This document shows positions 9,058 through 16,751 of a DNA stretch of 64,000 nt, in pieces; the first letter of the stretch is position 1; each line of letters starts with the position of its first letter. The notes beneath the pieces were generated by a model. The model worked only from the letters and a program-made list of their open reading frames with translations. It had not been told where the DNA came from and ran no database searches. The position numbers and the translations under genes were made by a program. The stretch lies in assembly GCF_002160145.1 (NCBI RefSeq), contig NZ_NFKA01000016.1:1-64000 (forward strand). Direction: 5' to 3'. The DNA comes from Gemmiger sp. An194 (lineage in GTDB: Bacteria > Bacillota > Clostridia > Oscillospirales > Ruminococcaceae).

Positions 9058-10032
9058 TCACATCCGGTTTTTCAGGCCCCGGATGTCTTTTCCCAGAAAG
9101 AGCACCGGCTCGCAGCTGCCGCCCAGGCGGCTGGCAACCTTCTCGGTGTAACGGACCTCAAAGGCCTTACCGTCCACAATGTTGGTGGTGTAGATAGTGG
9201 GCCGGTTTTCCAGGATGCGGGTGTTCAGAATATTGTAAAAGCAGCTGGACATATAGGGGTTTACATACTCGGTGCCCAGATCGTCCAGAATGAGCAGATC
9301 CGCCTCCATTACTGCCTCCAGCAGAGGGCAGCTGTCCGCAAAGCGCTCCCGCTCCAGCTGGCTGAACAGGTTCTGGGCGCAGATGTACACCACGTTGAAG
9401 CCCTTTTCCAGCACCGTTTTGGCAATGGCCAGGGCGGCGTGGGTCTTGCCCAGGCCTGCGTTGCCGTAAATCAGCAGATTGGCGTTGCGCATATCGAATT
9501 CCCGGGCATAGGCCTGCAGGTAATTCAGATTGTCCTGCATCAGGGCGCGGATGTTCTCGCCGGTGGCCGGGTCGATAGCGTCCGGGTAAAGCGAAAGGTC
9601 CATGCTCTCAAAGCTGCACAGGCTCAGCGGGGTCTCCTCGCTGATCTCCTCCCAGCGCAGCTGCCTTGCCAGCTTGCCCACGCAGGGGCACAGGCGGCCG
9701 TTCACCATGCCGGTGTCCTGGCAGTCCGGGCAGGTGTAGCGGGGCTCCAGGCTCTGGGGACCGTAACCGTTTTCGGCCAGCAGTTGCCGGAGCTCCTCCT
9801 GGGTCTGGCGGCGCTGCTCGGCCACCGCCTGGCGCTCGGCCTGGGGTGCGCCCTTGGCGGCCAGCTCCATGGTGCGCAGCCCCAGCGACTGCACCTGAGC
9901 CTCCAGCTCACCCAGCCAAGGCAAAGTAGCCAGCGCCCGTGCCCGGCGCTCCTGGGCCTGGGTCACCGCCCGCTGGCGGCGGCTGGCCACCTGGCGCAGG
10001 GCTTCCCGGTAAAGTTCGTTTTTGGTACGCAT
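9058..10032 (-). CDS. DnaI/DnaC-type helicase loader ATPase
   Basis: The 324-residue protein has a helical N-terminus, a four-cysteine zinc motif (CPDC then CPC about 16 residues on) and a C-terminal AAA+ domain with Walker A GNAGLGKT and Walker B LLILDDLGTE. This is the DnaI/IstB layout; DnaI loads the replicative helicase during initiation and restart. It follows the DnaD-like gene by three bases on the same strand, matching the DnaD-DnaI partnership known in Firmicutes. No transposase is adjacent, which argues against the IstB transposition role. Confidence 0.85.
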   Translation of the reverse strand: MRTKNELYREALRQVASRRQRAVTQAQERRARALATLPWLGELEAQVQSLGLRTMELAAKGAPQAERQAVAEQRRQTQEELRQLLAENGYGPQSLEPRYTCPDCQDTGMVNGRLCPCVGKLARQLRWEEISEETPLSLCSFESMDLSLYPDAIDPATGENIRALMQDNLNYLQAYAREFDMRNANLLIYGNAGLGKTHAALAIAKTVLEKGFNVVYICAQNLFSQLERERFADSCPLLEAVMEADLLILDDLGTEYVNPYMSSCFYNILNTRILENRPTIYTTNIVDGKAFEVRYTEKVASRLGGSCEPVLFLGKDIRGLKNRM

Positions 10033-10035
10033 GGC

Positions 10036-10944
10036 TTATTCCTCCTGTTTCAGGCGCAGCGGACGGCGTGCGGGCCGCTGCAGAATGTCGTTGCCGCTGG
10101 GGGCCTGCCGGTCCACCCGCGTGTTTGCGCCGGTCAGCGAGCCGCCGCCCCGGGCATCGGCAGGGGTGCGCCAGCCCTTGGCGTACCAGCTTTTCAAGAT
10201 GCCGTTGATGTATTTGGGGTCCTTACTGCCGTTGCCGTGCAGCACCGCCTCCTCCACCATGGCGTCCGAGTAGCCGAACTCTTCATACCAGCGGCGGATG
10301 CACCGCTTGTCCGCCAGAGTGAGCGCGCCCACGGGCATGCCCAGAATGGCGGCAGCCTTTTCCTCCCGCTGGCTGCGTTCCTTCAAGCGCTGCAGATAGG
10401 CCTCGGCCTCCTGACCGGTGGTCACACCCTCCTGAGCCCAGCGGTCCAGCTCCCGCTCCAGCTGCGTCACCGAATGACGCCCCTGGCTGGAAATGTGCGC
10501 CGCGCACAGCAGGATCAGATCCACCGGAATGCTCTCGTTCACATACAGCGACACCAGCCGCTGGATGTCCTTCTGGCCCAGGCTCTGGCCCAGATAGGCC
10601 TGGGCCTCGGTGGCCAGAGTGCTCACCATGGGGTCCCGCATGGCGGCCATGCGCAGCTCCTCGGCGGTGAGGGGCGGCTGTTTGACGGGCAGGGGAGCAG
10701 GAGGCGCAGCGTCCCGTTCCAGCTCCAGAAGACCTACCCCGTGCCAGAAATCCAGCGCCTTCTGGGCGGCCTGCACGTTTTTCAGTGCCAGCGCGTGGGC
10801 GATGTCCTTGGCATCGGTGCTGTGGGTGGCCAGAATGTAAAGCGCCACCCGCATGTGGTCGCCGGTGGCGCGGGTGAGATTGGTGAAGATCAGCTGAGGC
10901 ACGGCGATGGAATCGCCGGTCTGGCTGCGCAGGCGGTAGGTCAT
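10036..10944 (-). CDS. DnaD-domain replication initiation protein
   Basis: This 302-residue protein carries a central-to-C-terminal DnaD-like region; the segment with YEEFGYSDAMVEEAVLHG through PKYINGILKSWYAKGW is the DnaD C-terminal helix signature (YxxxIxxxW type). The N-terminal part resembles a small winged helix. In Firmicutes, DnaD-like proteins help open the origin and recruit helicase with DnaB/DnaI. The ATG follows AAAAAGGAGC. The dnaI-like gene follows by three bases, so both are made together. Confidence 0.8.
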   Translation of the reverse strand: MTYRLRSQTGDSIAVPQLIFTNLTRATGDHMRVALYILATHSTDAKDIAHALALKNVQAAQKALDFWHGVGLLELERDAAPPAPLPVKQPPLTAEELRMAAMRDPMVSTLATEAQAYLGQSLGQKDIQRLVSLYVNESIPVDLILLCAAHISSQGRHSVTQLERELDRWAQEGVTTGQEAEAYLQRLKERSQREEKAAAILGMPVGALTLADKRCIRRWYEEFGYSDAMVEEAVLHGNGSKDPKYINGILKSWYAKGWRTPADARGGGSLTGANTRVDRQAPSGNDILQRPARRPLRLKQEE

Positions 10945-11103
10945 AGGGCAAGGGCTCCTTTTTCGTTCAAACAGGCATACAATGCAGCGCGGGCCCCGGC
11001 AAAACCGCCGGCAGCCCATAAAATTACATCTTAAAGCATACCACAAAATCCCCGGTCTGACCAGTGCCCCGCCGCAAAAAGACCGGGGCGGCTTTGCCGC
11101 GAA

Positions 11104-11131
11104 TTGACAAACCTGCATGAGGCGTGTACCA
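11104..11131 (+). promoter_or_regulatory. Candidate promoter of degV-like gene
   Basis: TTGACA (11104-11109), 16 bases, then a weak -10 TACCAT (11126-11131), about 60 bases before the start codon. The rest of the 246-base divergent intergenic region holds a G+C-rich dyad (11050-11089) and no other clear signal. Confidence 0.4.
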
Positions 11132-11190
11132 TTGATTAAGAGAACAGGAAAACCAGCGCCCGCGCCAGGGCGGAGAGGCGGATTGAGAAG

Positions 11191-12042
11191 ATGAAGATCG
11201 CAATTGTGACCGACACCAACAGCGGCATTTCGGAAAAAGAGGCAAAAAAGCTGGGGGTATACTGCCTGCCCATGCCCTTTTCGGTGGACGGAGAGTGGAT
11301 GCTGGAGGGCGTGGACCTGACGGCGGAGGAGTTCTACCGGCGGCAGGCGGCCGGGGCCAACATCACCAGCAGCCAGCCCAGCCCGGAGACCGTGACCAAT
11401 TTGTGGGATAAGCTTCTGGCCGAGTATGAGGCGGTGGTGCACATTCCCATGAGCAGCGGCCTGAGCGGAACCACCGCCACCGCGCTGGCTCTGGCGGCGG
11501 AATACGGCGGCCGGGTCCAGGTGGTGGACAACAAGCGCATCTCGCTGCCCCAGCGCCAGTCTGTGCTGGATGCACAGGTGCTGGCAAAGCGGGGGCTGAC
11601 TGCTGCCCAGATCAAGCAGAATCTGGAGGAGAACGCCCTGAAGGCCAGCGTGTATCTGACGGTGGATACTCTGAAATATCTGAAAAAAGGTGGCCGGGTC
11701 ACCCCGGCGGCAGCTGCCATTGGTACCGTGCTGAACATCAAGCCCCTTTTGCAGATCCAGGGCGGCGGCATCGATGCCTTCGGCAAGGTGCGGGGCCTGG
11801 CCCAGGCGCAGGACAAGCTGATGGATGCCATCTGTGCCGATCTGACCGGCCGTTTTGCCGGGATGCCCATGCACATCGGCGTGGCTTACTCCGGTGCGCC
11901 GGAGGTGGGCAAAAAATGGCAGAAGTATGTGCAGGAGCGGTTCCCTCGCTGTAAGGTGCAGTGCAGTGCGCTGGGTCTGAGCATCGCCTGCCACACCGGC
12001 CCGGGTGCGCTGGGCGTGGGCTGCTATTATTATGAAGAGTAA
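11191..12042 (+). CDS. DegV-family fatty-acid-binding protein
   Basis: A 283-residue DegV protein: N-terminal IVTDTNSGIS, central SSQPSPE and MSSGLSGT motifs, and VDTLKYLKKGGRV ahead of the C-terminal lobe. Family members bind one fatty acid chain between two lobes; FakB proteins present it to the kinase FakA for membrane lipid synthesis. Length is standard. No fakA gene lies nearby, so the FakB role is inference. A weak ribosome site (GGCGGA) precedes the ATG. It is monocistronic and shares a bidirectional terminator with sigG. Confidence 0.88.
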   Translation: MKIAIVTDTNSGISEKEAKKLGVYCLPMPFSVDGEWMLEGVDLTAEEFYRRQAAGANITSSQPSPETVTNLWDKLLAEYEAVVHIPMSSGLSGTTATALALAAEYGGRVQVVDNKRISLPQRQSVLDAQVLAKRGLTAAQIKQNLEENALKASVYLTVDTLKYLKKGGRVTPAAAAIGTVLNIKPLLQIQGGGIDAFGKVRGLAQAQDKLMDAICADLTGRFAGMPMHIGVAYSGAPEVGKKWQKYVQERFPRCKVQCSALGLSIACHTGPGALGVGCYYYEE

Positions 12043-12054
12043 GAATTAAGAACG

Positions 12055-12096
12055 AAAAAGAGTGTTCCCCTCAAAAAGGAAGGGAACACTCTTTTT
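12055..12096. terminator. Bidirectional intrinsic terminator
   Basis: AAAAAGAGTGTTCCC and GGGAACACTCTTTTTT pair around a 12-base loop between convergent degV-like and sigG genes. Confidence 0.9.
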
Positions 12097-12121
12097 TGCT
12101 TGACCGGGCGGAACGGCTGCT

Positions 12122-12898
12122 TCACAGCTGCTCCCGGATACGCCCCAGGGCGTTTTTCTCCAGGCGGCTCACCTGGGCCTGACTGATGCCGATTTCCCGG
12201 GCCACCTCCATCTGGGTTTTGCCCGCCAGATAACGCAGAGCCATGATCTTTTTCTCCCGCTCGCTGAGCTGATGCACCGTATCTTTAAAAAGAATCTCGC
12301 TGATCCAGCTGTCCTCTCCGTCGCTTTCGCCCACCTGATCCATCACATACATGGCATCGCCGGCGTCATTGTACACCGGTTCGTACAGACTCACCGGCTC
12401 CACCACGCTTTCCAGCGCCAGGGTCACCGCACGCTCCGGCATGTCCAGCCGGGCGGCGATCTCCTTCGCCTTCGGTTCCCGGCCCAGCTCCTTCTGCAGC
12501 TGCTCTCGGGCCTGCATGGCCCGGTAGGCGGTGTCTCGCATGGAGCGGCTCACCCGCAGGGGATTGTTATCCCGCAGAAAGCGACGGATCTCCCCCACGA
12601 TCATGGGCACGCCGTAGGTGGAAAAGCGAACATTCAGCTGGGGATCAAAGTTGTCGATGGCCTTGATCAGCCCGATGCAGCCCACCTGGAACAGGTCGTC
12701 CATGCATTCGCCCCGGCCGGAAAAACGCTGCACCACGCTGAGCACCAGCCGCAGGTTGCCCTGGATCATGGTCTGGCGGGCGGCGGCATCGCCCTTATGT
12801 GCGGCGATCAGAAGCTGCTTTTTTTCCGCCTCGCTCAGTACCGGCAGGCGTGCAGTGTCCACGCCGCAGAGCTCCACTTTGTTGTAATACAAACGCAT
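12122..12898 (-). CDS. sigG: Sporulation sigma factor SigG (forespore)
   Basis: The 258-residue protein opens with NKVELCGVDTARLPVL, nearly the start of B. subtilis sigma-G (NKVEICGVDTSKLPVL), and shows the region 2 core MDDLFQVGCIGLIKAIDNF and the region 4 end GKTQMEVAREIGISQAQVSRLEK. Sigma-G directs late gene expression inside the forespore. In B. subtilis sigG follows sigE directly; here an opposite-strand gene lies between them. Presence of sigG does not prove the organism still makes spores. Confidence 0.95.
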   Translation of the reverse strand: MRLYYNKVELCGVDTARLPVLSEAEKKQLLIAAHKGDAAARQTMIQGNLRLVLSVVQRFSGRGECMDDLFQVGCIGLIKAIDNFDPQLNVRFSTYGVPMIVGEIRRFLRDNNPLRVSRSMRDTAYRAMQAREQLQKELGREPKAKEIAARLDMPERAVTLALESVVEPVSLYEPVYNDAGDAMYVMDQVGESDGEDSWISEILFKDTVHQLSEREKKIMALRYLAGKTQMEVAREIGISQAQVSRLEKNALGRIREQL

Positions 12899-13085
12899 TC
12901 ACACTCCAAACAGGCAAGGGTGCCTGTTCAAAGTATGGCCGCGGTGGGGGCGGGGCAGTCAGCGCCGGAGCTGGCAAAATCAGGGCCCACAGCCGCAAAA
13001 AAGCAGGAATAACGCGCCGGGACGCACCAAACTCTCCCGCCCGGCATACTGTGAACACAAACGATGCAAGGGAGTGGATGCGACA

Positions 13086-13598
13086 ATGACCTCAGAACTT
13101 TGGCTGCTGTGCTGCATGGGAATGGTGCTCCTGCTCACGGCGGGGCTGGCCTTTTTGTGGGCCATCTTTTATGACCGCTGCGCCCGGGAAAAGCAGCAGC
13201 TGCAAACACCGGATTTTACCGCAAAGGCGGGCTTCAAGGTGACCGGGCTGCCCGGCATGCCCTATCTGCGGCTGGACCGGGTGTATCTGCTGGGGCGGCG
13301 CGTGGGACAGCTGGAATTTTTTATCCAGCCCAGCTGGACGGCGGTGCTTCGGGTGGCGCCGGAGAGCGAGGAGCTGCGTTTGTGGGAGCTGGGGCTGCCG
13401 GAGTACGACCAGCTCACGGTGCGGCCGGTGAGCGGGGTGCGCACCGAGCTGCGCCAGGCTCCCGGCGGCAGTGCGCTGGCCTGCTGGCAGCGGGACGGAT
13501 TTCACTACGGGTTGTATCTGCCGGCGGGGGAGATGGGGCTTGCGGGTAGTCTGCTGGAGCGGTTTGCGGCGGATTGCCGATGTGCCGTCACCCGATAA
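13086..13598 (+). CDS. Uncharacterised single-pass membrane protein
   Basis: I do not recognise this 170-residue protein. One strong hydrophobic segment (about residues 5-29) is followed by basic residues and a soluble, tryptophan- and arginine-bearing domain of about 135 residues, so it looks like an N-terminally anchored protein. The ATG at 13086 follows AAGGGAG by 11 bases; a GTG at 13074 is in frame but overlaps the ribosome site. It sits on the plus strand between sigG and sigE, which are both on the minus strand, splitting a gene pair that is adjacent in Bacilli. A sporulation role is only suggested by location. Confidence 0.7.
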   Translation: MTSELWLLCCMGMVLLLTAGLAFLWAIFYDRCAREKQQLQTPDFTAKAGFKVTGLPGMPYLRLDRVYLLGRRVGQLEFFIQPSWTAVLRVAPESEELRLWELGLPEYDQLTVRPVSGVRTELRQAPGGSALACWQRDGFHYGLYLPAGEMGLAGSLLERFAADCRCAVTR

Positions 13599-13640
13599 AA
13601 AAACAGAGCCGGGCAAAAAGTCCTTGCCCGGCTTTGTCTT
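13594..13640. terminator. Bidirectional intrinsic terminator
   Basis: AGCCGGGCAA and TTGCCCGGCT pair; on the minus strand seven T residues follow (ends sigE), on the plus strand TTTGTCTT follows (ends the unknown membrane gene). Confidence 0.85.
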
Positions 13641-13652
13641 GCATTTGAAAAA

Positions 13653-14363
13653 TTAAAGTGCTTTTTCCAGCTCCCGGCGCAGCCGCAGGATGATCCGCTT
13701 TTCCAGCCGGGAAATATAGCTCTGCGAAATGCCGATGGCGTCCGCCACCTCCTTCTGGGTGCGCTCGATGCCGTCGGTCAGACCGAAGCGCATCTGCATG
13801 ATCTGCCGCTCCCGAGGGGCCAGCCGGGCCACCGCCTGGAGCAGCATGTCTTTCTCCGCATCCTGCTCCAGCTGGGCACTGATCTGATTCTGGTCGCTGC
13901 CCAGTACGTCCGAGAGCAGCAGCTCGTTGCCGTCGCCGTCGGTGTTCAGCGGCTCGTCGATGCTGGCTTCCTGACGGCGATTGCTGCTTTTGCGCAGGTA
14001 CATGAGAATTTCATTTTCAATACACCGACTGGCGTAGGTGGCCAGCTTGATATTTTTGGAGGGGGCGAAGGTGTTCACCGCCTTGATCAGCCCGATGGTG
14101 CCGATGGAGATGATGTCCTCCACCGAGACATTGCTGCCCTCGAATTTTTTCGCGATGTAGACCACCAGCCGCAGATTGTGGGTGATCAGGATGTCCCGGC
14201 AGCTCTGGCGGCCCTCCTCCAGCCCGGCAAAGACCAGTTTTTCCTCGGCGGGGGTCAGGGGAGGGGGCAGGGTCTCCGGTCCGTTGATGTAATACACCGC
14301 GTCCGGCAGGCAGAGCCAGCAAAGCAGAGCATGCCAGGCGCGTAAAAGCCAATTGCGTTTCAT
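13653..14363 (-). CDS. sigE: Sporulation sigma factor SigE precursor (mother cell)
   Basis: The 236-residue protein matches pro-sigma-E: a hydrophobic pro-sequence (residues 1-25), then [11 protein letters not shown], region 2 with [20 protein letters not shown] and [11 protein letters not shown], and region 4 ending [20 protein letters not shown]. By comparison with B. subtilis, cleavage by SpoIIGA should fall between Y25 and I26 (VYY/ING). Sigma-E runs early mother-cell transcription. The start overlaps the stop of spoIIGA (ATGA), which couples the factor to its own protease as in Bacilli. Confidence 0.95.
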   Translation of the reverse strand: MKRNWLLRAWHALLCWLCLPDAVYYINGPETLPPPLTPAEEKLVFAGLEEGRQSCRDILITHNLRLVVYIAKKFEGSNVSVEDIISIGTIGLIKAVNTFAPSKNIKLATYASRCIENEILMYLRKSSNRRQEASIDEPLNTDGDGNELLLSDVLGSDQNQISAQLEQDAEKDMLLQAVARLAPRERQIMQMRFGLTDGIERTQKEVADAIGISQSYISRLEKRIILRLRRELEKAL

Positions 14364-15289
14364 TCCACAGCGCTCCTTTCCTGTCCGGTTTGTGTGAGAC
14401 GGCGCTGCACAGGCCGGGCGGTATGATAAAATTCTTTGCCGAACAGCGCTTGTACTGAGCCGTCCGCCAGGGTCTGGTCGGTAAAAACCACCAGTACCCG
14501 CTCGGCCTGCCGGGCTTTGCCGGGACCGAAAAGCCGGGCGGAAAAGCCGCCCACGGCGGGCAAGGCGCGCATTCCGCCGGCGGTTTTGCAGAGAATCAGC
14601 CGTATGGGTACGCCAGGCGGTGGCTGGGGGCAGGTTCCGGTAAAATAGCCCTCCAGAAAGGCAGCAACGGCCTGGGGCAAGGCGCTGCACATGTCGGTAT
14701 AACTGGCCAGCACCGGCGCCTGGCCGCTCAAGGGGTCCCGCAGCAGGAAGCCGGTATCCAGCAGGGCGGCAAGCGGCGGGCCCTCAGCCTCTCCCAGGGA
14801 AAGCCGCAGCTGCCAGCACTCGGTATCCCTGGGCCCGCCGAAGACCAGCAGCACCAGCCGCAGGGCCAGATAGACCAGCACAGCGCAGCCCACCAGTAAT
14901 GTGGGGGAGACCGCCCAGTAGACCGCAAAGTTGTTGGTCTGGGCTCCCAGCGGCAGATTGCGGCTCAAAGCCAGCAGCACCGCTCCGGCCAGTCCCAGGT
15001 TCAAAAGGAAGTACCACACAGTCTGGCGGACAAAGCCTCGCCAGCCCCGGAAGGGAAAGGCGGCGCGGCACACGGCAGCGGCGCTGACAGCCTGGTACAA
15101 AAGGCTCAGAGTGGTGGGCAGCGGAGGGGCCAGCAGAATCAGCGCGGACAGGGCAGCCAGCAGTGCCCCGGCACAGCTGCGTCCAAAACCCGGCGGTGCA
15201 CCGCACACAAAGCCCACCGCGCGCAGTAAAAGATAGGCCACCAGAAAATTCACCAGCAAAAGCACATCCAGATAGATCACGGTCTTCAC
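14360..15289 (-). CDS. spoIIGA: SpoIIGA, pro-sigma-E processing aspartic protease
   Basis: A 309-residue protein with five or so N-terminal transmembrane segments (to about residue 150) and a C-terminal domain with [11 protein letters not shown], where D178 is the expected catalytic aspartate of the SpoIIGA family; the usual DTGN is DTGF here. SpoIIGA sits in the sporulation septum, is triggered by SpoIIR and cleaves pro-sigma-E. It is translationally coupled to sigE. The promoter upstream has the long spacer known for spoIIG. Confidence 0.9.
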   Translation of the reverse strand: MKTVIYLDVLLLVNFLVAYLLLRAVGFVCGAPPGFGRSCAGALLAALSALILLAPPLPTTLSLLYQAVSAAAVCRAAFPFRGWRGFVRQTVWYFLLNLGLAGAVLLALSRNLPLGAQTNNFAVYWAVSPTLLVGCAVLVYLALRLVLLVFGGPRDTECWQLRLSLGEAEGPPLAALLDTGFLLRDPLSGQAPVLASYTDMCSALPQAVAAFLEGYFTGTCPQPPPGVPIRLILCKTAGGMRALPAVGGFSARLFGPGKARQAERVLVVFTDQTLADGSVQALFGKEFYHTARPVQRRLTQTGQERSAVE

Positions 15290-15341
15290 AGCTGCACCTA
15301 CACCCCTTTTTTGCCGGGCCTGTTTGCCCGCTCTGGTTTCG

Positions 15342-15374
15342 ATTGTAGCGCAGTGAAGAGGAGAAAGCTGTCAA
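15342..15374 (-). promoter_or_regulatory. spoIIG-type promoter with long spacer and Spo0A-box-like element
   Basis: On the minus strand TTGACA (15369-15374) and TACAAT (15342-15347) are good sigma-A boxes but 21 bases apart. The B. subtilis spoIIG promoter is known for a 22-base spacer and for Spo0A boxes that overlap its -35. Here TGTCAAA on the opposite strand over the -35 is one mismatch from the Spo0A core TGTCGAA. It lies about 50 bases before the spoIIGA start. Confidence 0.6.
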
Positions 15375-15424
15375 AAAAATAATGCGCCGCGCACATCTCT
15401 CAGTAAGAGACGGTGCACGGCACA
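15372..15424 (-). terminator. Intrinsic terminator of HAD gene
   Basis: On the minus strand TGCCGTGCAC/TCTCT pairs with AGAGA/TGTGCGCGGCGCA, followed by TTATTTTTTT. The T-run overlaps the -35 of the spoIIGA promoter. Confidence 0.8.
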
Positions 15425-15446
15425 TTGGTCGTTTTTGAAAAGAAAA

Positions 15447-16073
15447 TCACCAGAGCAGGTGCTCCTTGATGGGGATGCCGCAGGTGTTCAGCGCCCGGAT
15501 GAAGGAGGCGCTGCCCTTGTAGTGGATGCCTGTAATACCCAGATCGAAAGCGGCGGTGGTATTGGGCTTGTGGTCGTCCACAAAAATGGTCTCGGCAGGG
15601 GTCAGATCGTACTGCTCCAGCAGCAGCTTGTAGATGGCCGGGTCCGGCTTGGTAAGCTTGACTTCGCAGGAGGCGATGCCGCCGTCGAACAACGGCCAGA
15701 ACTCCCGCTGGCGGATCTCGTCGATCACATCCTGAGGGATGTTGGACAGATAGTAGATGGAAAAGCCCATCTTTTTCAGCCGTTTGATCACTTCCACGGT
15801 CTTGCGGCGGGTCTTCAGCATGCGGGCCCAGTCATCCAGCACGCTCTGTACCTCGAAGGCGCAGCCGGCAGCCCGGGCCTTTTCCAGCATGAGGGCATTG
15901 CCCTCGGACCGGCTCAGCTTTCCGGCGTCCAGCAGCAGCCACTCTTCACTGCCGAAGGTCAGATCGAACACCTTCTGTTCGATTTCCTCGTTATAAAAGC
16001 GCTCCAGCAGAAACTCCCGGGGATTGAAGTCCACCACAACGCCCCCCAGATCGAAGATGATGTTTTTATACAT
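15447..16073 (-). CDS. HAD-superfamily phosphatase (YihX-like)
   Basis: The 208-residue protein shows all HAD motifs: IIFDLGGVVVDFN near the N-terminus (nucleophile Asp in motif I), YYLSNI (motif II), K in VKLTKPDP (motif III) and IFVDDHKPN (motif IV). The helical cap between motifs I and II is of C1 type. YihX-like members dephosphorylate alpha-glucose-1-phosphate and other small phosphates; the substrate here is unknown. The ATG follows AAAGGAG. Open frame continues ten codons upstream without a ribosome site. It is transcribed alone. Confidence 0.88.
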   Translation of the reverse strand: MYKNIIFDLGGVVVDFNPREFLLERFYNEEIEQKVFDLTFGSEEWLLLDAGKLSRSEGNALMLEKARAAGCAFEVQSVLDDWARMLKTRRKTVEVIKRLKKMGFSIYYLSNIPQDVIDEIRQREFWPLFDGGIASCEVKLTKPDPAIYKLLLEQYDLTPAETIFVDDHKPNTTAAFDLGITGIHYKGSASFIRALNTCGIPIKEHLLW

Positions 16074-16239
16074 AAGGCAAGATTCTCCTTTGCAATCGTT
16101 CAAGGGCTGCGCAGCCCGGGGATATTATTTTTATTATACACGATTTTCTTCCCGGGGCAAATGCCCAGGCAAAACTTTGGGCATGAGCTGCCGTGCCAAA
16201 GCATATCAATAAAAGAAAAAATAAAGGGGGCGATGGGCT

Positions 16240-16539
16240 GTGACGTTGCGTCAACTGTGCAAAAAGGATGTGGTGCAGCTGGGCTCCGGTACCAAGCTGG
16301 GCCGGGCCGATGACCTGGAGCTGGAGGTAAGCAGCGCCCGGGTGCGGGGACTGATTTTGCGGGGGCGGCCTCGCTGGTTCGGCCTGTTGGGCCACGAGGA
16401 AGACCTGATGATCGCCTGGCAGCAGATCGAGACCATTGGTGAGGATGTGATTCTGGTGAACTGTCCGCTGCCGGAGCCTGTGCAGAAACCGGTCGGTGAG
16501 GGGATTTGGGCAATCTTTCACAAATTTGTAAGCAGCTGA
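16240..16539 (+). CDS. YlmC/YmxH-family PRC-barrel protein
   Basis: A 99-residue PRC-barrel protein (LRQLCKKDVVQLGSGTKLGRADDLELE start) of the sporulation-associated YlmC/YmxH family. It starts at a GTG nine bases behind AAAGGGGG; the ATG at 16233 is out of frame. In B. subtilis ylmC lies just downstream of the spoIIGA-sigE-sigG cluster, and here it is also within 1 kb of spoIIGA, so synteny supports the call. Molecular function is not known. Confidence 0.82.
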   Translation: MTLRQLCKKDVVQLGSGTKLGRADDLELEVSSARVRGLILRGRPRWFGLLGHEEDLMIAWQQIETIGEDVILVNCPLPEPVQKPVGEGIWAIFHKFVSS

Positions 16540-16543
16540 AAAC

Positions 16544-16573
16544 TTGCGCCGTCTGCAGGATACATCGTATAAT
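16544..16573 (+). promoter_or_regulatory. Promoter of LTA-synthase-like gene
   Basis: TTGCGC (16544-16549), 18 bases, TATAAT (16568-16573). The leader to the TTG start is about 170 bases and holds no gene; no known riboswitch motif was recognised in it. Confidence 0.65.
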
Positions 16574-16751
16574 AAACAACGTTTCCGTTTTACGTGAGCT
16601 TTACAAAAATATCTTTTGGGTAAAAAATTGCCTGGGAAATGAAACAATTGCCGCCGCAGCCTCGTTTTCTTTTCAGCCGAAAAGCGCGGGGCCGGGGCGG
16701 GGAAGTCTGCCGTTGCGGACCATGCCGCCCGGTCAAAGGAGGAACAAATCG

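Noticed and set aside
8248-11034. Plus-strand open frame of about 930 codons across MATE, dnaI-like and dnaD-like genes
   Set aside because: It runs antisense to three convincing genes, is rich in His, Gln and Gly, and lacks a start signal.
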